DNA of 57,327 nucleotides, from positions 12,388 to 69,714 of the forward strand of contig DEHD01000003.1 in NCBI GenBank assembly GCA_002351725.1, in the 5' to 3' direction. A program made the translations under genes and the position numbers. Within the stretch, counting starts at the first letter, position 1. The number at the start of each line of letters is the position of its first letter. The notes under the pieces are model-generated. The model searched no databases. It saw only the letters and a list, made by a program, of their open reading frames with translations, and was not told where the DNA came from. This document shows, piece after piece, positions 9,301 through 19,400 of the stretch. The stretch is from Prevotella sp. UBA2809 (lineage in GTDB: Bacteria > Bacteroidota > Bacteroidia > Bacteroidales > Bacteroidaceae).

Positions 9301-10104
9301 TTCACCACCAGTACCTGTTGCGGCACCGTTGAATGGCTCTACGGTTGTGGGGAAGTTATGTGTCTCAGCCTTCAGCGAGATTACACTCTCGATATCCTTA
9401 ATCTGGAAATAGTCGCTTGTACTCTGATCCTTTGGAGCAAACTGCTCAACAACAGGGCCCTGTGCAAAAGCTACATTATCCTTGTATGCAGAGAGAATCT
9501 TGTTTGGATTCTCCTGTGTTGTCTTCTTAATCATTGCGAAGAGCGAGCTCTCCATCTCTTTGCCATCAATGATGAATGTACCACCAAAGATCTTATGGCG
9601 ACAGTGCTCAGAGTTGATCTGGGCAAAACCAAAGATCTCAGAATCAGTCAGTGGGCGACCGTTCTGTTTCTCAAGTCCGTGCAGATACTCTATCTCCTCT
9701 GGGCTCAGGGCAAGTCCTTCCTTCTCGTTATATTCCTCCAGATTATCCACATACTTAATGGGCTCAGGCTTGATGTTGATAGTAAAAATGTCCTGATTCA
9801 ATCCTGTGTACATGCGCTGCAGCATCTCGTCGTGCTCAGCATCCTTGCTAGCTGCGGGGAAGTACTCTTCTATACGCAAAATGCCGCTGAGTCCCATATT
9901 CTGAGTTATCTCAACGGCATTTGTTGACCAAGGGGTCACCATTTCACGGCGTGGACCTACATAGAATCCATCTAACGTTTGGGCATCCAACATGGTTGCA
10001 CCGCCGTAAAGCCAGTTTAACTCATTGATTTCCTGTTCACTAAGTGAGTGATCAACCTCAGTGGCAATCACCGATTTCTGTGGGGTCTGAAAGAAGCAAA
10101 TCAT
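6388..10104 (-). CDS. purL: Phosphoribosylformylglycinamidine synthase, large single-chain type
   Basis: A 1238-residue FGAM synthase (FGAR-AT), the fourth step of purine synthesis, converting FGAR, glutamine and ATP to FGAM in the cytosol. Seen: the AIRS-like catalytic core with LKAETHNFPTTVEPFNGAATG (about residues 250-270) and GGGSVSSVD; a second AIRS-like half with PTGKDSLSLSQQYP; and a C-terminal class I glutaminase domain with nucleophile C1086 in LGICNGCQ, HGEGKF and MPHLERAVFPWQ. The length fits the long gamma-proteobacterial/eukaryotic form rather than the PurLQS complex. The gene has its own promoter (10139-10170) and leads into two chromate-type transporter genes. Confidence 0.97.
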   Translation of the reverse strand: MICFFQTPQKSVIATEVDHSLSEQEINELNWLYGGATMLDAQTLDGFYVGPRREMVTPWSTNAVEITQNMGLSGILRIEEYFPAASKDAEHDEMLQRMYTGLNQDIFTINIKPEPIKYVDNLEEYNEKEGLALSPEEIEYLHGLEKQNGRPLTDSEIFGFAQINSEHCRHKIFGGTFIIDGKEMESSLFAMIKKTTQENPNKILSAYKDNVAFAQGPVVEQFAPKDQSTSDYFQIKDIESVISLKAETHNFPTTVEPFNGAATGTGGEIRDRMGGGVGSWPIAGTAVYMTAYPRLTDDDKLTRDWESILPVRQWLYQTPEQILIKASNGASDFGNKFGQPLICGSVLTFEHQEPNDTKYAYDKVIMLAGGVGYGTKRDCLKKEPQKGNKIVVVGGDNYRIGLGGGSVSSVDTGRYSNGIELNAVQRANPEMQKRAYNLVRALCEEDVNPVVSIHDHGSAGHLNCLSELVEECGGEIDMTKLPIGDKTLSSKEIIANESQERMGLLIDEKHIEHVRKIAERERAPLYVVGETTGDAHFSFKQGDGVKPFDLDVAQMFGHSPKTIMKDNTVERHYQDVTYSQDKINEYLDRVLQLEAVACKDWLTNKVDRSVTGKIARQQCQGEIQLPLSDCGVVALDYRGVKGIATALGHAPQAGLANPAAGSVLSVAEALTNIVWAPLAEGMDSLSLSANWMWPCRSQEGEDARLYEGVKALSDFCCDLHINVPTGKDSLSLSQQYPNGEKIISPGTVIVSAGGEVSDIKKVVSPVLVNDKNASLYHIDFSFDEQRLGGSAFAQSLGKVGDDVPTVKNAEYFADAFMAVQQMIEKGWIMAGHDISAGGLITTLLEMCFANTKGGMHINLHDICADGDVVKTLFAENPGVVIEVSDEYKQEFKDFMEEQGVGYAKIGYPVEDSRSIVVKAGDNEMNFDIDALRDVWYKTSYLLDRKQSFNGKAKERFENYKKQPLEMKFNKDFTGKLAQYGISADRRQASGIKAAIIREKGTNGEREMAYCLYLAGFDVKDVMMTDLISGRETLEDINMIVFCGGFSNSDVLGSAKGWAGAFLFNPKAKEALDKFYARKDTLSLGICNGCQLMVELGLTGAKGAKMLHNDSHKFESEFISLSIPQNNSVMFGSLSGNKLGLWVAHGEGKFSLPEAESEYNVIAKYNYAGYPANPNGSDYNVAGICSADGRHLCMMPHLERAVFPWQNAWYPAERRQDEVTPWIEAFVNARKWVEEKVKK

Positions 10105-10138
10105 ACCTTATTATATTATATATTTTCAATTTTGCGTG

Positions 10139-10170
10139 CAAAGGTACTATTTTTTATCTTAACTAACAAA
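10139..10170 (-). promoter_or_regulatory. Promoter of purL
   Basis: On the minus strand, TTTG (10167-10170), a 20-nt spacer, then TACCTTTG (10139-10146) matches the Bacteroidetes sigma-ABfr consensus exactly. The predicted transcript has a leader of about 25-30 nt before the ATG at 10104. No purine-riboswitch-like structure is visible in so short a leader. Confidence 0.75.
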
Positions 10171-10185
10171 TTTATAACCAAAACA

Positions 10186-10217
10186 TTTGGTACTTTAGAT
10201 TATATTTCATATTTTTG
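10186..10217 (+). promoter_or_regulatory. Promoter of the surface-protein cluster
   Basis: TTTG at 10186-10189, a 20-nt spacer and TATTTTTG at 10210-10217 match the Bacteroidetes consensus. It reads toward the PEGA gene (ATG 10263), leaving a leader of about 40 nt. It is back to back with the purL promoter, 15 nt between boxes. Confidence 0.7.
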
Positions 10218-10262
10218 CCACAAACAATCAATAGTATTATCCTATAAAAACTACAAATAAAA

Positions 10263-11801
10263 ATGAAGAAACTATTACTCATTGCCATGATTGTTCTATC
10301 ACAATCTATATTGGCAGACGGTATTAGTGTGATTAGTTTCAAGTTACTGGAGACTGACCTTACTGCTAATACCAGAGGAACAGAGAGACGTGACCAGAAT
10401 GGCGACAAGGCCGCACTAATCAAGATTGTGACACCCGAAAGAGGATTCCGCTACGACGGAGGTTCGCTTGGAATCGTAGGGACAGAAGAGAAAACTGGCG
10501 AAATATGGCTATATGTGCCACCGCGAGCACAGAAACTTACCATATCACATCAAGTGTTTGGTGTAATGCGCGACTATTACTACCCCACATCTATCCAGGG
10601 TGGACGTACATACGAGATGTTACTTGACATCGGTACAGGTCGCTATGTTACCATCACCACATCACAAGCAAAGAGTGACGTAACCCTGGATGGAGAATAT
10701 CTGGGCAAATCACCTATCTACAATAAGTACTTGACCTACGGACGTCATGCTGTATTTGCCCAAAACGACATCTACGAGGGAAATGACACAATTATAGTGG
10801 CAACTACCGATGCCAAGGAAACAAAGATGGCTAATATACAGATGCAGAATATGAGCGACCAGTTTGGCGAGGTGTATGTGAATGTTGACGACAATGCCGA
10901 AATATGGTACAACGGTCGCCAGGTAGGCACAGGCAGTTGGTTTACTCAGCTTCGTAAGGGGGCGTATACAGTGGAGACCCGCAAGGTTAACTGCGATCCG
11001 GTAAAGACCAACTTTACTGTTCAGGGAAAGGTATTTAATCGTATTCAAGCCAATGCACCGTCACCGCATATAGGTTTGCTAAACGTTTATACCCGTCCGC
11101 GTAATGTAAGGGCTTTGCTTAACGGAGCCAATTCTATCGACCTGACCACACTGGTAGGTCTGCCAATTGGTACATACCAGGTGGATATCTATAAGCAGGG
11201 CTATTTTAGCGAAACCCGCGAGTATACCATTGAACACAATAGGACAACTACTGATACTATAAATCTCCAGAAAATAGAGTATATCAAGGACTTCGCATTC
11301 TACTTCGGTGCAGGTTATACCTATCGCCAGATGGGCGGAGTTTACGCAACGGTAGGTTGTGTCCTCTATAATTTCGACTTACAGGCCAGCTATACCTTAG
11401 GTCTGCATTCGTCCGACCCCGTAAGGTGGTATACCGCCGATGGTAACTACTCTTACATGAGCAGTGTTACCTACAAGCGTTCTACATTAGCAGCCAAACT
11501 GGGTTATCAGATACGACTAAGCGAGCGACTGGGCTTAACCCCGCAGGTTGGTTTTTATCTTGAGCAGTTAACAGGTACGGTTGCCGATGGTACCAATCTC
11601 TACGGCGACAAATGCTATGCCAATAGTGCTTCGGCAGGTGCTAAGTTCGTTTATGCTCCTCTTAGAAACTTCCAACTCTTTGTTACGCCCGAATATGCTT
11701 TCGGCCTTCAAAAGGACCAGGAGTTCAACCGAATAGAAGCCGCCAGCGACATCGCAGCAGGCGGATTCATGATTACTGCTGGTATGGCATTAAGTTTCTG
11801 A
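10263..11801 (+). CDS. PEGA-domain protein with C-terminal outer-membrane-barrel-like region
   Basis: A 512-residue protein with a signal peptide (residues 1-18). The middle holds PEGA-like beta-sandwich units: SDVTLDGEYLGKSPIYNK (about 140-155), NAEIWYNGRQVGTG (about 215-230) and NVRALLNGANSIDL (about 280-295). Residues about 340-512 alternate aromatic and polar residues in amphipathic strands and end in Phe (MITAGMALSF), as in a small outer-membrane barrel. The protein therefore probably sits in the outer membrane with PEGA domains in the periplasm. It is the first gene of a three-gene plus-strand run with the BACON lipoprotein and the BspA-like giant. Its specific role is unknown; assembly or anchoring of the surface protein is a guess. 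Confidence 0.75.
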   Translation: MKKLLLIAMIVLSQSILADGISVISFKLLETDLTANTRGTERRDQNGDKAALIKIVTPERGFRYDGGSLGIVGTEEKTGEIWLYVPPRAQKLTISHQVFGVMRDYYYPTSIQGGRTYEMLLDIGTGRYVTITTSQAKSDVTLDGEYLGKSPIYNKYLTYGRHAVFAQNDIYEGNDTIIVATTDAKETKMANIQMQNMSDQFGEVYVNVDDNAEIWYNGRQVGTGSWFTQLRKGAYTVETRKVNCDPVKTNFTVQGKVFNRIQANAPSPHIGLLNVYTRPRNVRALLNGANSIDLTTLVGLPIGTYQVDIYKQGYFSETREYTIEHNRTTTDTINLQKIEYIKDFAFYFGAGYTYRQMGGVYATVGCVLYNFDLQASYTLGLHSSDPVRWYTADGNYSYMSSVTYKRSTLAAKLGYQIRLSERLGLTPQVGFYLEQLTGTVADGTNLYGDKCYANSASAGAKFVYAPLRNFQLFVTPEYAFGLQKDQEFNRIEAASDIAAGGFMITAGMALSF

Positions 11802-11829
11802 TTTTTCCCACATATATAATATATAAGGT

Positions 11830-13473
11830 ATGAAAACAAAGATATTCATTACGATATTGACCTCGCTTTCACTGATGGCTACTCTCACAAGTTGTGAGGG
11901 CAAATACGCCAACGAGGTTTTACCTGCCAAGGAAATGCTAAGAGTACTTGACGGCGTGATTGAAATTAAATCGGATGTTGAAGAGACTGTAGTTAACGTC
12001 ACGGCCGACTGCCATTGGAAGGTAGACAGTCTAGATACCGGCGATTTCGGTAGCAGCCTCACCTTACAGCCACGCGAGGGCGTTGGCGATGGCGTACTTG
12101 TAATCGGCAACGACCAGAACACCACCAATGCCGATCGCACAGCACTTATCGTACTGGTTTCTGATGGCGGCCTGCGCCAGAAGGTATTAATCCGCCAGAC
12201 GGGAAAGGGCGATGGTATCAACCTCTCTCGCGGTTCGTTCACATTCGCGACCGAACCTACTGAGGCACAGATGTTGACCATCAGCAGTAACACCAAGTGG
12301 AAGATTGTTACGCCCGAAGGTGTAAACTGGATAACGCTCGACCAGACAAGTGGCGAAAGCGGCGAGACAATGGTTCAAATCAAAGCCGCCCCGGCCTCCA
12401 CCGATGCCATTCGCTCCACATCTTTGGCTGTGCAGTATGGCGAAGCCTATGATAAGGTAACTGAATTCACCGTTTCGCAGGCCGGACTTACAAATCTTTA
12501 CCTCGAAACCGTTGAGAGTGTTGGCAGCTTCGAGTCGGATGGGGGCGACATGGTGGTTCACGTAGAAAGTAACGCCCAGTGGTTCGCTTTCATACCGTCT
12601 TCGGTTACATGGCTGCACTTCGATGCCAACCTCGACTCGTTGACCTCCGAAGGCACGGCCTCGCGCATAGGCAGCGGCGACCTGCATATCAAATGCGACG
12701 AAAATAGCACCTCTCGCGATCGCACTACAGGTGTAGTCATTGTGGCCGGCAGTCGAAGCCCCAAGGAAGTTGTGGTTACGATGGAACAAATAAGAGACGG
12801 CTCAATATTGCCATTGGAAACCTCGGTAAGCTTAAGCGAACTGAGCGTGTCGTACGACATGGTCAATTTCCTAATAAACGTAGTGTCAGAAGAGGTTGTT
12901 GGAGATTACGGACTGGTGTATAGCACCAATGCCCATCCTACAATAACCGAAGGCCAGAAGATTGTTGCAGGCAATGGAGGCCTAACTTCGGCTAAGGCAT
13001 ATAAGTTAGAAGGACTTAAAGACAATACCACCTATTATGTTCGCGCTTTTGTTGAGAAGAAATCTACTCAAGAGACTCTCTATAGCGACGAACTGACCGT
13101 CACAACACTAGCCTACTCTGCCATGATAGGCGAGGTAAGATCGCTTTACGTAGGCGACACTTATGCCGATATGCGATTCAGCTATGTAGCCGACGAAGAG
13201 ATCATCGATTGTGGCTTTGTATATAGTGACACAAACCAGACACCAACCCGTGACGACTCTATGGTAACTATCGGTCATAGCGGAATGGGAGGCAATGTTA
13301 TGACCACCATAGCCGATTTAGAGAAGACCACCACCTATTATATACGTGGTTATCTGCTCACCAAGCAAGGCATCATCTATAGTCCTAATGTCGTTACTAT
13401 CACAACCTCAAAGACGAGCAAAGAGCCAGGAGAGAGCAGCAATCCCGACCCAATATTCTCACGTAAAATGTAA
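11830..13473 (+). CDS. BACON-domain lipoprotein
   Basis: A 547-residue lipoprotein: signal peptide with lipobox-like LMATLTSC, so Cys22 is probably lipidated. Three successive BACON-like beta-sandwich units follow; the clearest is ISSNTKWKIVTPEGVNWITL (about residues 155-175), with DQTSGESGETMVQI and FTVSQAG. The C-terminal part (about 335-530) holds two fibronectin-III-like units recognisable by DNTTYYVRAFVEKKS and KTTTYYIRGYLLTKQG. BACON domains often accompany carbohydrate- or mucin-binding surface proteins in Bacteroidetes. It lies 28 nt after the PEGA gene and 6 nt before the BspA-like gene, so the three are probably co-transcribed. Exact ligand unknown. Confidence 0.82.
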   Translation: MKTKIFITILTSLSLMATLTSCEGKYANEVLPAKEMLRVLDGVIEIKSDVEETVVNVTADCHWKVDSLDTGDFGSSLTLQPREGVGDGVLVIGNDQNTTNADRTALIVLVSDGGLRQKVLIRQTGKGDGINLSRGSFTFATEPTEAQMLTISSNTKWKIVTPEGVNWITLDQTSGESGETMVQIKAAPASTDAIRSTSLAVQYGEAYDKVTEFTVSQAGLTNLYLETVESVGSFESDGGDMVVHVESNAQWFAFIPSSVTWLHFDANLDSLTSEGTASRIGSGDLHIKCDENSTSRDRTTGVVIVAGSRSPKEVVVTMEQIRDGSILPLETSVSLSELSVSYDMVNFLINVVSEEVVGDYGLVYSTNAHPTITEGQKIVAGNGGLTSAKAYKLEGLKDNTTYYVRAFVEKKSTQETLYSDELTVTTLAYSAMIGEVRSLYVGDTYADMRFSYVADEEIIDCGFVYSDTNQTPTRDDSMVTIGHSGMGGNVMTTIADLEKTTTYYIRGYLLTKQGIIYSPNVVTITTSKTSKEPGESSNPDPIFSRKM

Positions 13474-13479
13474 TAGGCC

Positions 13480-16400
13480 ATGAAGAAACAATTATATATA
13501 AGACTGATATCATTAGTGGCGCTATTATCGGCGATACTACCAGTGAGCGCCAACAGAATAATAACAAAAACGGAAGTCTATAAGTTTTATGGACAGGACA
13601 ACGATGGCTATTATAGCCATGATCCAGAAACTAAGGAAGACAATTTTAATTGGACTGGAGATTTTGACTGGGCTGATGCAGCTTCGGCTCTTTATACTTT
13701 TGGCAATATATATGACTACTATAACTTGTGGTCTAAGGGGACTTTCCCTGCAGTTATAAATAAAATCACTATAAATATTGGAGCAGCAGCTTATAACGAG
13801 TCATATCCAAGAATTAGTGTTAATGGTGATGAGCAGGCTATCGCTTATACTAATATGCTTTACGATTATTATGGCGATTGGAACAAAATCAATTATTATG
13901 ATTATGAGTTTACAAATGTTTCCACCAGTGGCTATGGAGGAAAAATAAATATTCGCACGAATTGTGATGGTCAGGCAGAATTCTTTATCCGCAGCATAAC
14001 TGTAGAGTATGATTATGAAGTGCCTAATGAGCCTTATGCATTACTAAGCAATGACAATAAGACTCTCACCTTCTATTATGATGACCAGAAAGATTTAAAC
14101 GATTATTTATCTGTTGGACCATTTGATGATCCAGAAGACCAATCATGGAAAGACCATAAGGAGAGTATTACAACTGTAAATTTCGACAATTCGTTTGCCA
14201 ACTATACAGCTTTGTCAAGCACTAGATATTGGTTCTATAATTGTGAGAATCTAACAAAGGTAAATAATACCAGCAACTTAAAAACATCCCAAGTGACTGA
14301 CATGGTGGGTATGTTCAGTGGCTGTTCTAAATTAACAAATCCAGGTGTCAGCAGTTTCAACACATCCAAAGTCACGAAAATGGGTGGTATGTTTAATGAT
14401 TGTTCTAGTTTGGTGAATCTTGATATAACCAATTTCAATACCTCAAAGGTGACGGACATGTCTTTAATGTTCAGTGGTTGTTCTAGCTTGGTAAGCCTTG
14501 ACTTAAGCAATTTCAATACAGCTGCCGTAACAACCATGACACATATGTTCTATGGATGTACCAACCTGACAACAATCACTGTGGCCTGCGAATGGAATAC
14601 TGATGCCGTAACGGAGAGTTCTGACATGTTCTTAGACTGTACCAGCATCAAAGGCAGAAAAGGAACGACCTATGACGCCAATCATATAGATAAATCCTAT
14701 GCCCACAATGACGAAGGTGCAAGTAATCCCGGTTATCTTACAGATAAACTTGAGGTATATGCCGTTAAAGAGCCGGAAGGTCTTGTATTCTACTACGATA
14801 ATAAGAAAAAAATTCGCTCTTATCCAATGAGCGTTGGACCATTTAGCAGCTTCAATGCTGTAAGCTGGCACTCGCATGCATATTGGCTTAGTAAAGTTCG
14901 GTTCGATAGTTCAATGGCCGAGTGTACAAACATTACAAGCACCGCTTATTGGTTCTACGGATTTACTGAACTTACTACTATCGAAGGACTGGAATATCTG
15001 AACACTTCGAATGTAACGGACATGGCAGGTATGTTCGGTCATTGTTACCAAATGACGAGTATTGATGTGAGCCATTTCGATACATCCAATGTGACGGATA
15101 TGAGTGCGATGTTCAATATGTGCTATAATTTATCATCTATTGATGTCAGCCATTTCAATACCTCCAATGTGACAAACATGGAAAGCATGTTCAATTATTG
15201 TAAGAAACTAACGATTCTTGATTTGAGTAATTTCAATACGGCCAATGTAACTAACATGAGCAGGATGTTCGAAAGCTGTCAGGAATTGAAAAGACTGGAT
15301 TTGAGTAACTTTAATACATACAATGTCACAAATCCTTGGAGTATGTTCTCTGGGTGTAGTAGCCTTACTAGAATATATGTTAGTGACCAATGGAAAGCAA
15401 GTTCTTTAGGCTACACAAGTGGAATGTTCAGTAACTGTACCAGCCTTGTGGGCGGAGCAGGTACGGTATATGACTCAAACCATACAGATGGCTCTTATGC
15501 TCATATTGATGGTGGTACTGATAATCCAGGCTACTTGACAGAAAGAGGTATTGAGCCTTATGCTGTGCTCAGTTCAGATAATAAGACTCTAACCTTCAAA
15601 TATGACATGGAATGGGGAGCAAATGCATTGAGCATTGGACCGTTTGATGGCTATTCTGATAGAGGTTGGTATGACCATAGGGAAGATATCACAAAAGTGG
15701 TGTTCGATGATTCATTTGCACAATACACTGGACTTACCAGTACCTTTACATGGTTCGACCAGAGCTCAAATATTGCTACCATCGAAGGTCTTCATAATCT
15801 CAATACGGAGAATGTTGTGAATATGCGTAGTATGTTCGAAGAATGTTCTAGTCTGACGAGTCTTGACTTGAGCAATTTCAACACTGCTAAAGTAACTGAT
15901 TTCGGCAACATGTTTGCTGGATGTTCTAATCTGGCAACCATCTATGTTGGCGAAGGATGGAGTACAGAGGCTGTAACGGAGGAGAGCACATATATGTTTG
16001 CTAGTTGTACCAGCCTAGTGGGTGGTGCTGGAACAACCTATGATGAGAACCATACAGATATAGAATATGCCCATATCGATGACACATCTAATCTTGGTTA
16101 CCTGACAGATGCAAATTTGCGAGAGCCATACGCCGTTCTGACGGATAATGATGATGATGTAACTATTGATGGAGTTCCTGGTAAGGGAAAGACACTAACT
16201 TTCTACTACGATTCAAAGAAAGAGGATAGAGGTGGTATGAATGTCGGGCCGTTCATAAGTATGTATTCACGAAATTGGAATAGCAATGCCTCGAGTATTA
16301 CATCTGTTGTACTTGATGAATCGTTTGCCAATTGCACTTCATTAACTAGTACAGCTTATTGGTTTAATAAGTGTAAAAATCTGATCAGCATCATAGGTAT

Positions 16401-19400
16401 AGAGAACCTCAAAACAACCAATGTGACAGACATGGAGGGCATGTTCTCAGACTGTTCCAGTCTGACGAGCCTTGACGTGAGTGGATTCAATACAACCAAT
16501 GTGACAGACATGGAGGGCATGTTCTCAGACTGTTCCAGTCTGACGAGCCTTGACGTAAGTGGATTCAATACAACCAATGTGACAGACATGACTAGTATGT
16601 TCGCTGGCTGTTCAGGCCTGACGAGCCTTGACGTGAGTAGATTCAATACGACCAATGTAACACGCATGAATTCGATGTTCTCTCACTGTTCAGGCCTGAC
16701 AAGCCTTGATGTAAGCAATTTCAAGAACGACAATGTGACTACTATGTCCAGTTTGTTCTCTGGCTGTTCCAGCCTGACGAGCCTTAACGTGAGCAATTTC
16801 AATACAACCAATGCAACAAACATGGGTTTTATGTTCAAAGATTGCTCAAACCTTTCGAGCCTTGACGTAAGCAATTTCAAGACCGACAATGCGACTCGTA
16901 TGTCCGGTATGTTCTCTGGCTGTTCCAGCCTGACGAGCCTTGACGTGAGCGGTTTCAATACAGCTAATGTGACGAACATGAATTCCATGTTTCATGGCTG
17001 TTACAGCCTGACGAGCCTTGACGTGAGTGGATTCATGACGGATAATGTGACGGACATGAGCAGGATGTTCTTTGGCTGCTCTGGTCTGACAAGCCTTGAC
17101 GTGAGCGGATTCAATACAGAAAAGGTGACGAAAATGGACTATATGTTCTATGGATGTTCTGGTCTGACTAGCCTTGACGTGAGTGGATTCAAGACGGATA
17201 ATGTGACGGACATGAATTCCATGTTCTCTGACTGTTCTGGGTTGACGAGTCTTGACGTAAGTAGTTTTAATACGACAAACGCAACAACCATGGGTTCTAT
17301 GTTCTCTGGTTGTTCCAGTCTGACGAATCTTGACTTGAGCAGTTTCAATACAGCCAATGTAAAACCTGATGCTGCTAATTATTATGGAATACATTATATG
17401 TTCTCCGACTGTTCTGCCTTGACTACCATTTACGTGGGGGATGGATGGACAACCGAGAATTTAACAGAGGGCGGTAATGTATTCAATAACTGTACAGCTC
17501 TTATTGGTGGTCAAGGTACTTCCTATGATGCCGACCACACTGACTATACCTACGCCCATATCGATGGCGGCCCTTTAAATCCCGGTTACTTGACAGAAAA
17601 GAAATATGCTTATGCTTCGCTGAACGAAGATAATACTGTACTTACTTTCTATTATGATGGTCATAAAATGGATCGTGGCGGCATGAGCGTTGGACCATTT
17701 AGTGAATATTCTGAAAAAGGATGGTATGATCAGAAGGGAACCATTACAAAAGTGGTGTTCGATGATTCATTTACTCAATACACAGAGCTTACCAGTACTT
17801 TTACTTGGTTCGATCTGTGCAGTAATCTTGCTACCGTTGAAGGTCTTAGTAACCTCAATACGGAGAATGTTTTGAATATGCGAAGCATGTTCGAAGCATG
17901 TTCAAGTTTGACGAGTCTTGACTTGAGTAATTTCAACACTGCTAAAGTTAAAGATTTCGGCCTTATGTTTGCAGGATGTACTAATCTGACAACCATCTAT
18001 GTTGGCGAAGGTTGGAGTACTGAGGGTGTAACGGAGGAGAGTACTTATATGTTCGCTGATTGTACAAGCCTAGTGGGCGGAGCTAGTACAAGTTATGATG
18101 ATGAACATAAAGATGCCACCTACGCTCGCATAGATGGTGGAGAGGATAATCCTGGCTACTTAACAGGTAAAATTCTAGAACCATATGCTGTGTTGAAAGA
18201 CAATGATGATGAAGTTATTGTTGATGAAGTTACTGTGAATGGAAAGACGCTCACCTTTTATTATGATGGCCAGAAAACAGGGCGAAATGGGATGAGTGTT
18301 GGACCGTTTAATGATTCTAATAATCAATCATGGAGCAATGCTAGAGAGAGTATTACTTCGGTTGTCTTTGACGCTTCGTTTGCAAATTGTACAACTTTAA
18401 CAAGTACGACTTTGTGGTTCAGCGGATTAGAAAACCTGAACAGCATTATAGGAATAGAGAACCTTAACACCGCTAATGTGACGGATATGAGAAGCATGTT
18501 CTATGGATGTTCTAGTTTAACAAGCCTTGATGTTAGCAACTTCAATACCGCCAATGTAACGAACATGGCATGTATGTTCTATGATTGCTCAAAACTAACA
18601 AACCTTGATGTAAGCAAATTCAACACCGCCAATGTAACAAACATGACTGGCATGTTCATGCGCTGTTTTGGTTTAACAAACCTTGACGTTAGCAACTTTA
18701 AAACTGCCAATGTAACAGACATGTCTACTATGTTCTGTTACTGCCCTAATTTGACAAGTCTTGATGTTAGTAACTTTAACACTGCCAAAGTAAAACTAAT
18801 GAATTATATGTTCAAAGATTGTTCTGAATTAACTACGATATATGTTGGTAGTGGTTGGTCAACAGCTAGTGTTACAGACGGTGAAAATCTTTTTACAGGT
18901 TGCGTAAAACTTGTTGGTGGCGACGGTACTGAATATAGTGCAGACCATGTAGATGCTTCTTACGCCCACGTCGATGGCGGAGAGGATAATCCAGGCTACC
19001 TCACTGATAAATATGGGGTTGTGATTACTGTTAAGGAATGTACTCGTGAGTATGGTGCGACCAACCCTAAATTTGAGTACACTACTAAGGGCGCTGCCAT
19101 CAGCGGTAAGCCTACTATTAGTTGTGGTGCTACAGCTACTTCGCCTGTAGGAACTTATCCTATCACTGTTTCCTATACAAAAGCTGAAGGCGAATCAATG
19201 TTGAATATCACCTGTGTCAATGGTTCGATGACAATAACCAAGGCTCCACTCACAATAACCGCTAAAAGCTACACCATCAAGCGCGGCGAGGAAATGCCTA
19301 CTTTGGAGGCTACTTACACTGGTTTAAAGAATAGAGAAACGGATACGGTTTTCACCAAGAAACCGGTTATCTCTACTGTGGCAAAACCTGACACGCTGCC

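Noticed and set aside
16356..17394. Several minus-strand open frames with repeats opposite the BspA-like gene
   Set aside because: Their repeats mirror the 26-residue coding repeats of the real gene.
14250..18830. CRISPR-like periodic repeats
   Set aside because: The period of about 72-78 bp is coding, degenerate at third positions, and translates into LRR units without conserved repeat/variable spacer structure.
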